From contig NZ_CP041242.1 in the NCBI RefSeq assembly GCF_006547045.1, positions 478,001 through 542,000 of the forward strand: a stretch of 64,000 bases of DNA, in the 5' to 3' direction. Source of the DNA: Lysobacter alkalisoli (lineage in GTDB: Bacteria > Pseudomonadota > Gammaproteobacteria > Xanthomonadales > Xanthomonadaceae). The notes under the pieces were generated by a model that worked only from the letters and a program-made list of their open reading frames with translations, had not been told where the DNA came from and made no database searches. Numbering within the stretch: position 1 is the first letter of the stretch; the number at the start of each line of letters is the position of its first letter. The position numbers and the translations under genes were made by a program. This document shows positions 36,981 through 44,635 of the stretch, one piece after another.

Positions 36981-37406
36981 TCAGCCCGGCGCCAGCCAGC
37001 TGAAAGGCCACCATGGCAGATTGCGGGCGATCCAGTAGCCGATCAGCAGCACCAGCCAAAGTTTCGGATTGTTGAGCGCGGCCATCAGCCATGCCGGCAG
37101 CGGCACCCGCCTGCCCATGCCGTGCAGCACGAGCAGCGGGACCGCGACCATCAGCAGCGGCAACAGCGGGTTCATCGCCACCATCTGCCCCAGGTCCCCA
37201 TGGACCAGCGCATGCAGGCCGCGGGTGGTGCCGCAGCCCGGGCAGTACAGCCCGGTGGCCTTGAGGAACAGGCAGCCGAGGAACGGGCTGTTGGCTGCAT
37301 TGGGATCGAAATTGCGCAGGGCCCAGACTCCGAACGCGGCGAAGGCCGCCGCCGCAGTCGCGGCGGCCAGCATCCAACGGTGGCGGGGCAGGGCCGGCAG
37401 GATCAT
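36981..37406 (-). CDS. DUF2752 family membrane protein
   Basis: A 141-residue protein with three or four transmembrane helices. The conserved DUF2752 motif is CLFLKATGLYCPGCGTTRGL, with CxGCGxTR, followed by LHALVHGDLGQMVAMNPLLP. Its ATG overlaps the stop of the upstream dispanin gene (TAATG), showing translational coupling. DUF2752 and dispanin genes often occur together, which suggests a joint membrane role; the two cysteines could bind metal. Confidence 0.85.
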   Translation of the reverse strand: MILPALPRHRWMLAAATAAAAFAAFGVWALRNFDPNAANSPFLGCLFLKATGLYCPGCGTTRGLHALVHGDLGQMVAMNPLLPLLMVAVPLLVLHGMGRRVPLPAWLMAALNNPKLWLVLLIGYWIARNLPWWPFSWLAPG

Positions 37407-37747
37407 TACTGCGCCTGCTGCATCTGTTCGATCATCCGCATGTACTCCTCGGTGCCGCCGCTCATGACGCCCCAGATGTTGAGCAGCAGGCCGAAGATTG
37501 CCAGGCCGGTCGCGACCCAACACCAGGTCTTGGCGTTGTCGGATGCGCGGCGCGCACCGTCGATGTCGCCCTGGTTGAGCTTGGAGTTCACCTGCGCGGC
37601 AAACACGATCGCGACGATGCCGGGGATGCCGCCGACGAAGCAGCACAGGCAGAACGACACCACGGCGGAGATGATCGCCCAGGCCAGGTGGTTCGGGATG
37701 GGTTGCGACGGTGCCGGGGCAGTCGGGACCGGTGGCGGCATGCTCAT
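37406..37747 (-). CDS. CD225/dispanin-family membrane protein, first gene of the unit
   Basis: A 113-residue protein with a Pro-rich N-terminus (MSMPPPVPTAPAPSQPIPNH), then LAWAIISAVVSFCLCCFVGG and IPGIVAIVFAAQVNSKLNQG, the CD225 signature, and a second helix near residues 75-95. The segment CLCC could be lipidated, as in IFITM proteins, which is speculative in bacteria. It is translationally coupled to the DUF2752 gene downstream. Confidence 0.85.
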   Translation of the reverse strand: MSMPPPVPTAPAPSQPIPNHLAWAIISAVVSFCLCCFVGGIPGIVAIVFAAQVNSKLNQGDIDGARRASDNAKTWCWVATGLAIFGLLLNIWGVMSGGTEEYMRMIEQMQQAQ

Positions 37748-37883
37748 GGAGGTTCCCCCTTCAGGACAGGAAATTACGGGTGGTGAATGCGAGAATCGTT
37801 GTAGGCCGGACGCATCCGGCTCCCCGCGGGCATCGTATCAGTGCCCGCGGTATTTCTGTAGGCGCGACTGCCTTGTGTTCGGG

Positions 37884-39890
37884 TCAGGCTGCGTCCCCGC
37901 GCAGTGTGCGCACCCTGCTTTCCAGTGCTGCGGCGGTGACCCACGAGTCATCGATCGGCGTTTCGGCGATCACCTCGACATGGGCGCGGAAGCGGCGCGG
38001 CACGCGCATGCGCCCGAGCCTTGAGTCGCGCCGGCTCCACATGCTCGACCACATGCCACGCAGTGCCATCGGCACCACCGGCACCGGACGGCCCTCGGCG
38101 CGGGCGCGTTCGAGGATGCGCTCGATGCCGGCCTTGAACGGTGCCATCGTGCCGTCGTGGGTCAGCCTGCCTTCGGGGAAGATGCAGACCAGTTCTCCGT
38201 CGGCCAGCACCGCGTCGATCTCGTCGTAGGCGCGTCGCAGCAGTTCCGGGTTTTCCTTTGCGCTGGCGATCGGGATCGCCTTGGCGGTCTTGAAGATCCA
38301 GCGCATGAAGGGGATGTTGAAAATCCTGTAGTACATGACGAAACGCACCGGCCGCGGAATGCAGGCGGCCAGGATCAGCGCGTCCATGTAGCTGACGTGG
38401 TTGCAGACGATCACGCCCGCGCCTTCATCCGGGACGTGTTCTTCCACCCCGCGTACCCGCAGCCGGTACAGCGCACGGACCAGCAGCCAGCTCATGAAGC
38501 GCATCAGGAACTCGGGCACGATGGTGAAGATCCAGATCGCGACCAGGGTGTTGAGCACCGCCAGGGCGAGGAACACCTGCGGGATGCTCCAGCCCAGCAG
38601 CTGTTGCGCGGCCAGCGCCGACATCGCGGCCAGCACGATGAAGCCCGAGTTCTGGATGTTGAGGCCGGCGATCACGCGCGAGAGCTCGTTCTTCGGGGTG
38701 CGGCTCTGGATCAGCGCGAACAGCGGTACCACGAAGAAACCGGCGAACAGGCCGATGCCGAGCAGGTCGATCACGATCCGCAGGCTCCCGGCACGCCAGC
38801 TGCCAGCCTCGCGCAGGAAGCCGATCGCATCGAGCCCGGTGGCCGCCGCCACGCCGGTGCGGGCGAAGTACAGGTCGAGGATGAAGGCGCTCATGCCGAA
38901 CGCGCCCAGCGGCACCAGGCCGATCTCGACCGTGCGTCCCGACAGCTTTTCGCACAGCAGCGAACCCACGCCCACGCCGATCGAGAACAGCGCCAGGGCG
39001 AAGATGTACAGCGTCTCGTCGCCGCCGAGGTGGACTTCGGCATAAGCCGGCAACTGCGAGGTCAGTACCGTGCCGACGAACCAGAACCACGACACGCCGA
39101 GCACCGCGTTGCGTACCGCCAGTTGCCGGTGCGCCAGCCGCAGCATGTGCAGCGACTCGGGGATCGGATTCCAGTTGATCTTCAGGTCCGGCGCGCCGGC
39201 ATCCACGCGCGGGATCCGCCGCGCGAGCAGGTTGCCGAGCACCGCGAACCCGATCACCGCCACACCGGCCACCCATGGCCCGTTGTCGCCGGCCAGCTTG
39301 AACAGCAACCCGCCGAGGATCATGCCGAGCAGGATCGACATCGAGGTGCCCATCTCGACCAGGCCGTTGCCGCCAGTCAGCTCCTCCGGCCGCAGTACCG
39401 ATGGCAGGATCGAATACTTCACCGGTCCGAACAGGGTCGACTGCACGCCGGTCAGGAACAGTGCCAGCAACAGCACCGGCAGGCTCTGCAACACGAAGCC
39501 GGCCGCCGCGACCACCATCATCGCGATCTCCATTGCAGTGGTGATGCGGATCAGCCGGTGCTTCTCCAGTTTCTCCGCCACCTGCCCGGCGATGCCGGAG
39601 AACAGGAAGTAGGGCAGGATGAACACCGCTGGCGCCAGGCTTGCGTACAGCGCCTTGTCCTCGCTGCTGGCGCCCAGCCAGAACAGCATGCCGATGATCG
39701 CCTGGCGGAAGACATTGTCGTTGAGCGCATTGATCGCCTGCACGCTGAAGAACGGCAGGAACCGCCGCTGCTTCAGCAGTCCGAACTGGCTGCGGGTGGC
39801 CGGCGCATCCGGTCCCGGTCCGGAGGCCGGTGGTGTGTTTCCCCTCGATGCGTCGTTCGGCTTGTCCTGCGCCGTGATGTCCTTCTTCAT
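37884..39890 (-). CDS. MFS transporter fused to 1-acyl-glycerol-3-phosphate acyltransferase (LplT-PlsC type)
   Basis: A 668-residue fusion. Residues about 35-440 form a 12-helix major facilitator with FFSVQAINALNDNVFRQAII and GPVKYSILPSVLRPEELTGG, as in the lysophospholipid flippase LplT. Residues about 455-640 form a PlsC domain with the catalytic NHVSYMD (NHx4D), FPEG(RLTHDG) and VPVVPMALRG. The pair would import lysophospholipid and re-acylate it at the inner membrane, similar to E. coli LplT-Aas but without the acyl-ACP synthetase domain. The start at 39890 has GGAGG 4 bases upstream; the frame is open further up but lacks support. Confidence 0.9.
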   Translation of the reverse strand: MKKDITAQDKPNDASRGNTPPASGPGPDAPATRSQFGLLKQRRFLPFFSVQAINALNDNVFRQAIIGMLFWLGASSEDKALYASLAPAVFILPYFLFSGIAGQVAEKLEKHRLIRITTAMEIAMMVVAAAGFVLQSLPVLLLALFLTGVQSTLFGPVKYSILPSVLRPEELTGGNGLVEMGTSMSILLGMILGGLLFKLAGDNGPWVAGVAVIGFAVLGNLLARRIPRVDAGAPDLKINWNPIPESLHMLRLAHRQLAVRNAVLGVSWFWFVGTVLTSQLPAYAEVHLGGDETLYIFALALFSIGVGVGSLLCEKLSGRTVEIGLVPLGAFGMSAFILDLYFARTGVAAATGLDAIGFLREAGSWRAGSLRIVIDLLGIGLFAGFFVVPLFALIQSRTPKNELSRVIAGLNIQNSGFIVLAAMSALAAQQLLGWSIPQVFLALAVLNTLVAIWIFTIVPEFLMRFMSWLLVRALYRLRVRGVEEHVPDEGAGVIVCNHVSYMDALILAACIPRPVRFVMYYRIFNIPFMRWIFKTAKAIPIASAKENPELLRRAYDEIDAVLADGELVCIFPEGRLTHDGTMAPFKAGIERILERARAEGRPVPVVPMALRGMWSSMWSRRDSRLGRMRVPRRFRAHVEVIAETPIDDSWVTAAALESRVRTLRGDAA

Positions 39891-40354
39891 GGAGCCTCCA
39901 CGCGGTTTCGCGGGAGTGTAGCCGGTCGCTGCCGCAGTCGAAGGCGTGCCCGATGCTGTCCCAGCCTCGTGCGAGCGGATTGGCGATGCCGCCGCACGCG
40001 TGTGGCCGAGCCGAGCCGGACCGGACGACGACCGCCGGTCGCCTGCAGCGGGGGTAGACGTGACCCCGGTTCGTGTTCGTGCCCCTCGTGCTTGCTCCCG
40101 TGTCATGCCGGTGCTAAAGCCGCTGTAGCCGCCGGGCCGTGCGCCGGACGCGGACGTGATTGCAACGCCCGCTTCCGTGCCGCACATGCGCCCGGTTCAC
40201 GCCCACTGCAGTCCATGCGCGGCCACACGGCCGCCGACAAGAAGCGACAGGCCATGGCCGGACGTCCGTATCGGCCTGTTGCCTCGTCCGGCTTTTCAGG
40301 TCCGGTCGCTGTGTGCGACCGGTGTTGTCAGCCGTAGTACCAGGAGGGTGAACC
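39891..40354. other. Intergenic region upstream of the protease gene
   Basis: These 464 bases have no convincing gene; open frames on both strands lack ribosome sites and a coherent codon bias. The gap must contain two divergent promoters, for the MFS fusion and the protease. I see no strong -35/-10 pair. AGGAGGG lies at 40342-40348, just before the protease ATG. Confidence 0.4.
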
Positions 40355-41731
40355 ATGCAACGCAATGCGAGAATGTTGGGTCTTCTGTTGGCCGTCGCCG
40401 CAGTGCCAAGCCTGATTGCAGGCACCGCGCGTTCCGGGCCGGTCGATGTGGCCGCACTGTTGCCGGATAAACCAGCAGCGGTTGCCGCCTGCTCCACCGT
40501 GGCGGACCCGCCGACCGATGCACAGGGCCGGATCAAGGTCGGCGACGAAGTCGCCCTTGCGGCGGAAAGCCCGGACTACCAGGCGCTTCAGGCCGGCATG
40601 AACCTGGTCTGGCGCCAGGAAATCCACCACCCCGGCGCGTCCTACATCGCCCCGCACTTCCAGCGCTTCAATCTGCCCAGGGGTGCGGCAGCGGTGGTGC
40701 GTTCGCCCGACAATGCGCGCCTGTGGACCTACACCGGCCAGGGCAAGCCGCGTTTCGGCGACCGCGAAGGCTTCTGGGGTATCCACATCCCCGGTGACCG
40801 CGCGGTGATCGAGGTGTATTCGCGCCATCCGGTCGGCAAGGGCGCGGTGCGCATCGACGGCTACGCACGTGGCTTTGGCAGGCAGGAGCAGGTCGCTCCC
40901 TCGCTGGGCGAACCGGAGGCGATCTGCGGTACCGACGACTCCCAGCGCGCGCAGTGCTACATCGGTACCGACGCGTACGACAAGGCGCGCACCGTGGCCC
41001 GCCTGCTGATCAACGGCACCAGTGCATGCACCGGCTGGCTGGTGGGCAGCGAAGGCCACGTGATGACCAACAACCACTGCATCGCCACCGCCGGCGATGC
41101 CAGCAATACCGACTACGAGTTCATGGCCGAGGGCAGCTGCAGCCAGAACTGCGAAAGCTGGGGCGCCTGCCCGGGGACGGTGGAAGCCAGTGGCGGCACC
41201 CTGGTCAAGACCAACTCGGCGCTTGATTACAGCCTGATCAAGCTGCCGACCAACGTCAGCGGCACCTATGGCTACCTGCAGATGCGCAATTCAGGCGCGG
41301 TGCTGGATGAGCGCATCTACATCCCGCAGCACGCGGCCGCCTGGGGCAAGCGCATCGCCATCGAGTCGACGGCGACCGTCGATGGCGGCTTCTGCCATGC
41401 CAACGACCTCAACCGGCCAGTATGCACCGGCGGCACACGCGATGTCGGTTACATGTGCGACACCCGCGGCGGCTCCTCGGGCTCGCCCGTGCTGGGCTGG
41501 GACGACAACACCGTGGTTGCGCTGCACCACTGCGCCAACTGTCCGAACCGTGGCGTGCCGATCGAGCACGTCATCGATCACCTGGGCAGCAGCCTGCCGG
41601 CCGACAGCACCACCGGCGGCAGCCCGCCACCGCCGCCGACCTGCAGCGTCAAGGGTGACGCGTGCAGCGCGGACAGCGAATGCTGCGATGGCAAGTGCAG
41701 GGGCAAGGCGGGCGCGAAGACCTGCAAGTAA
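40355..41731 (+). CDS. Secreted trypsin-like serine protease with C-terminal knottin-like domain
   Basis: A 458-residue exported protein. A signal peptide (about 1-23) is followed by an N-terminal beta-rich domain (about 60-185) and a trypsin-fold domain (about 190-415) with the triad H241 (TNNHC), D291 (ALDYSLI) and S375 (GGSSGSP). The even Cys content resembles lysyl endopeptidases such as Achromobacter protease I. After a GGSPPPPPT linker, residues 430-457 have six cysteines as C-x6-C-x5-CC-x3-C-x8-C, the inhibitor-cystine-knot framework of conotoxins. A strong AGGAGGG ribosome site lies 6 bases before the ATG. The gene is monocistronic. The knottin could target or stabilize the enzyme. 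Confidence 0.9.
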   Translation: MQRNARMLGLLLAVAAVPSLIAGTARSGPVDVAALLPDKPAAVAACSTVADPPTDAQGRIKVGDEVALAAESPDYQALQAGMNLVWRQEIHHPGASYIAPHFQRFNLPRGAAAVVRSPDNARLWTYTGQGKPRFGDREGFWGIHIPGDRAVIEVYSRHPVGKGAVRIDGYARGFGRQEQVAPSLGEPEAICGTDDSQRAQCYIGTDAYDKARTVARLLINGTSACTGWLVGSEGHVMTNNHCIATAGDASNTDYEFMAEGSCSQNCESWGACPGTVEASGGTLVKTNSALDYSLIKLPTNVSGTYGYLQMRNSGAVLDERIYIPQHAAAWGKRIAIESTATVDGGFCHANDLNRPVCTGGTRDVGYMCDTRGGSSGSPVLGWDDNTVVALHHCANCPNRGVPIEHVIDHLGSSLPADSTTGGSPPPPPTCSVKGDACSADSECCDGKCRGKAGAKTCK

Positions 41732-41749
41732 GGGTTTCCTGAAGTCAAT

Positions 41750-41773
41750 CCCCCGGCCTGCGTCGGCCGGGGG
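41750..41773 (+). terminator. Hairpin after the protease gene
   Basis: CCCCCGGCC-TGCGTC-GGCCGGGGG, 18 bases after the stop codon. The stem is perfect (9 bp) but no T run follows, so it may be a Rho-assisted terminator or 3' stabilizer. Confidence 0.6.
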
Positions 41774-41882
41774 TCTACGGGGCTGCAAGCATGGGGTGCC
41801 GGGTACTCAGCCCCGTATCCTCAAAGCACCAGACTGCCCTGAGCCTTCGGACCATCACCGTGGCAGCCGCGCACTGCAGGAC

Positions 41883-42568
41883 TCAGATGGCGGCCATGCT
41901 CCGCAGGCGCACGACCACGATATCGACGCGGCCGGGGTCGGTAATCAGGCCGGGCAGGGCATTGGCGAAGTCGGGATGAGCCAGCAACTGCGCGAATGCT
42001 TGACCTACGACCTGGCGCAGGGACGGTGGCGCGGCTGCAAGCTCACGCTCGAGTTCCTCGCGGCCATCGACGATGTTCAGTACGTCCTCCAGATCGTGGC
42101 TGGCGAGAATGTCGCTCGCGCCACGGTCGGCGAACGCCTCCAGCTTGGTAGCGATGAAAGCCACCGCCGTTGCCAGGCGGATCGACAGTCCGTTCGCCAG
42201 CTCGACCGATTGTGCGGTCTCCACTGCATAGCCGTACCAGCGGTTGGGAAATCCGAGTACGCTCGCGTCTACCGGCATCAGGTCGAGCAGTGCACCGGAA
42301 TCGCGATGTACCCAGCGGCATATCACGCCGCTGTCGGCATCGCGCACGAAGCCACGCGCCGCGACCTGCTCCTCGATGCGATGGAACTGCGCCAGCCGTG
42401 CTTCGACTATGGCGTCGACATCGCGTGTCGCGCGCACGCCTTCGGCCAGCGGGTCGGTTACCAACAGGCCCGCGACGCGCCACCGACAAACACCATCCGT
42501 TCGCGCAGTTCGCCCAATGCCTCGGCGATGGTGCGCAGGACCGGCAGATTGGGATCATCATGCCGCAT
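41883..42568 (-). pseudogene. Nucleotidyltransferase of an AbiEii-like pair, broken by a frameshift
   Basis: Two minus-strand frames together form one nucleotidyltransferase. The first (from the ATG at 42568) reads MRHDDPNLPVLRTIAEALGE then MVFVGGASRACW and stops at 42458. The second continues GLLVTDPLAEGVRATRDVDAIV and runs 41883 to about 42480. The family motif is FVGG(x)VAGLL...TxDxD: inserting one base near 42480 restores GGCVAGLLVTDP, so a single-base deletion is the simplest cause. The catalytic DVDAI is intact but separated from the N-terminal GG. The gene overlaps the upstream winged-helix gene by 11 bases. A sequencing error is possible. A shorter product could still start inside the second frame. 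Confidence 0.75.
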
Positions 42569-43088
42569 CCGCTGCTTCCAATTCCTTCTGCAGCAGTTCG
42601 GCGGCCAGTGTGCGCTCGCGTGCACGGCCGGCGCGCAATGCATCTTGCAAGGCCAACAGGCGATGCAGGGCCGGATCGGCCAGTGCTGCCTGCGGCGCGG
42701 TACGGTAGAGCGGCGAGAGACTGGGACCCTTGGCGGTACCTCTGGGGTAGGCCCAGACCGGTGCTTCGCCGGCCGAGCTGCTGATCCGAGAAGCAAGCGG
42801 CTCGACACCGAAAGCGGTCGGCACGCCGCGCCGCACTGGGCCCGTCACTGCGGGCCAGACATAGCGCGCACCGTGCACGGCGAACTCGATCAGCGCCGGC
42901 CGTAGTGGCGACCAGTCGCCGCGTCCGCGCTCCACCGCCAGTCCTGCGCCGACTGCACGCTTGACGCTGGCATGAACTTCCGAGGCGCTCATCGACAGCG
43001 CTTCGCCCAAGGCAGCATAGGTCCATCGCCGCTGTGGGTGTACGGCAACCTTGAACAGCACCAGCAGGTCTTGTGGCTTGAGTTCCAT
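42558..43088 (-). CDS. Winged-helix (MarR-like) DNA-binding protein, antitoxin-like partner of the nucleotidyltransferase
   Basis: A 176-residue protein whose N-terminal half is a winged helix: MELKPQDLLVLFKVAVHPQR, then YAALGEALSMSASEVHASVK (recognition helix) and RAVGAGLAVERGRGDW. The C-terminal half is basic and poorly conserved, ending LLQKELEAADAA. Its stop overlaps the nucleotidyltransferase start by 11 bases, the layout of AbiE-like type IV toxin-antitoxin pairs. Upstream is a perfect 34-bp palindrome over the promoter, so autorepression is likely. Toxin-antitoxin function is inferred from arrangement alone. Confidence 0.75.
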   Translation of the reverse strand: MELKPQDLLVLFKVAVHPQRRWTYAALGEALSMSASEVHASVKRAVGAGLAVERGRGDWSPLRPALIEFAVHGARYVWPAVTGPVRRGVPTAFGVEPLASRISSSAGEAPVWAYPRGTAKGPSLSPLYRTAPQAALADPALHRLLALQDALRAGRARERTLAAELLQKELEAADAA

Positions 43089-43090
43089 TG

Positions 43091-43145
43091 GCGATATTCG
43101 CTATTCGCGAATAGCGAATATCGCGGAATCCGGAGTCATTGGCAA
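43091..43145 (-). promoter_or_regulatory. Promoter with perfect 34-bp palindromic operator upstream of the winged-helix gene
   Basis: Bases 43091-43124 form a perfect palindrome with half-site GCGATATTCGCTATTCG, containing two direct TATTCGC units per arm. Minus strand: -35 TTGCCA (43140-43145, 5 of 6), 17-base spacer, -10 GATATT (43117-43122), which lies inside the palindrome. The palindrome ends 3 bases before the start codon, so binding would block the -10, start site and ribosome site together. Confidence 0.85.
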
Positions 43146-43164
43146 GTTGCCTGAGGCGCTCGCC

Positions 43165-44466
43165 TTACGCCGGCATCGCCTTGCCCTTCTCCCGCGCGAT
43201 CGCGCGCCAGCCGATGTCGTGGCGGTGGAATTCGCCGTGCCAGGAGATGCCGGCGACTTCGGCGTAGGCGTTCTTCTGCGCTTCGGCGACGCTGTCGCCC
43301 AATGCGCAGACGCACAGGACGCGGCCGCCGGCGGTGACGACATGGTCGCCTTCGAGCCGGGTGCCGGCGTGGAAGACCATGGCGTCGTCGACGTCGGGCG
43401 CGTCCCAGCTGCCGATGGTGTCGCCGGTGCGCGGCTTGCCGGGGTAGCCCTCGGCCGCCATCACCACGCCCAGCGAGGCGCGCGGGTCCCATTCGACTTC
43501 GCGGCCTTCGAGCTGGCCGTCGATCGCGGCTTCGACCAGATCGACCAGGTCGGACTTCAGGCGCAGCATGATCGGCTGGGTTTCCGGGTCGCCGAAGCGG
43601 ACGTTGAACTCGATGACCTTGGGCGCACCGGACTTGTCGATCATCAGGCCGGCGTAGAGGAAGCCGGTGAACGGCACGCCATCGGCGGCCATGCCGCGCA
43701 CGGTCGGCTCGATCACTTCGCGCATGATGCGGTTGTGGATCTCGGGCGTGACTACCGGCGCCGGCGAGTAGGCGCCCATGCCGCCGGTGTTGGGACCGGT
43801 GTCGCCGTCGCCGACGCGCTTGTGGTCCTGGCTGGTCGCCATCGGCAGCGCGGTGGTGCCGTCGACCATGGCGATGAAGCTGGCCTCCTCGCCGTCGAGG
43901 AATTCCTCGATCACCACCCGCGCGCCGGCCTGGCCGAAAGCGTAGTCGGACAGCATGTCGGTGATCGCGGCTTCGGCCTCGGCCTCGCTCATGGCGACGA
44001 TCACGCCCTTGCCGGCAGCCAGGCCGTCGGCCTTGATCACGATGGGAGCCCCTTTCTCGCGCACGTATTCGAGCGCCTGCTCGGCCTGGGTGAATACCGC
44101 GTAATGCGCGGTCGGGATGCCGTGGCGGGCGAGGAAGTCCTTGGCGTAGGCCTTGCTGCCCTCCAGCTGGGCGGCGGCGGCGGTGGGCCCGAAGATGCGC
44201 TGGCCGGCTGCGCGGAAACGGTCGACCACGCCAGCCACCAGCGGCACTTCGGGGCCGACCACGGTCAGCGCGATGTCCTCGCTTTCGGCCAGCGCCAGCA
44301 GGCCGTCGAGGTCGGTCGCCGCCACCTCGGCGTTGCGGCACTTGGGCTCGGTGGCGGTGCCGGCGTTGCCGGGGGCGACGATGACCTCGTCCACGCGCGG
44401 CGACTGCGCCAGCTTCCAGGCCAGGGCGTGTTCGCGGCCGCCGGAACCGATTACGAGGATCTTCAT
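43165..44466 (-). CDS. purD: Phosphoribosylamine-glycine ligase (GAR synthetase)
   Basis: PurD joins glycine to phosphoribosylamine, the second step of purine synthesis. The 433-residue protein has MKILVIGSGGREHALAWKLA at the start, the ATP-grasp domain (APIVIKADGLAAGKGVIVAM, RVVIEEFLDGEEASFIAMVD), GDGDTGPNTGGMGAYSPAPV and a C-terminal domain with EFNVRFGDPETQPIM. Length and motifs are normal. It reads opposite to the AGCS gene, with a GTAG-type palindrome in the gap. purH is nearby at 47.3 kb but separated by two transport genes. Confidence 0.96.
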   Translation of the reverse strand: MKILVIGSGGREHALAWKLAQSPRVDEVIVAPGNAGTATEPKCRNAEVAATDLDGLLALAESEDIALTVVGPEVPLVAGVVDRFRAAGQRIFGPTAAAAQLEGSKAYAKDFLARHGIPTAHYAVFTQAEQALEYVREKGAPIVIKADGLAAGKGVIVAMSEAEAEAAITDMLSDYAFGQAGARVVIEEFLDGEEASFIAMVDGTTALPMATSQDHKRVGDGDTGPNTGGMGAYSPAPVVTPEIHNRIMREVIEPTVRGMAADGVPFTGFLYAGLMIDKSGAPKVIEFNVRFGDPETQPIMLRLKSDLVDLVEAAIDGQLEGREVEWDPRASLGVVMAAEGYPGKPRTGDTIGSWDAPDVDDAMVFHAGTRLEGDHVVTAGGRVLCVCALGDSVAEAQKNAYAEVAGISWHGEFHRHDIGWRAIAREKGKAMPA

Positions 44467-44524
44467 GGGTGCTCCTGGCCTGCAGCGGGTATGGGGACAG
44501 GGATTTTACGTGAGGTTCGACCTC

Positions 44525-44598
44525 GTAGCCCGGGCAAGCGGAGCGCTCCCGGGGTTGGCACGAGCTACCGCCGGGTACGCTCCGCTTGCCCGGGCTAC
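44525..44598. repeat. GTAG-ended palindromic repeat (SMAG/REP type), second copy
   Basis: GTAGCCCGGGCAAGCGGAGC at the left pairs with GCTCCGCTTGCCCGGGCTAC at the right over 20 bases; an inner CCGGGG-type hairpin lies between. It is related to the element at 22263 and lies in the divergent purD/AGCS gap. Confidence 0.85.
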
Positions 44599-44635
44599 GG
44601 GGTACCATCGGCCGCTCGCCTGAAGGGAGTGGCCG

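Noticed and set aside
39891..40354. Short open frames upstream of the protease
   Set aside because: They have no ribosome sites and overlap each other on both strands without protein-like features.
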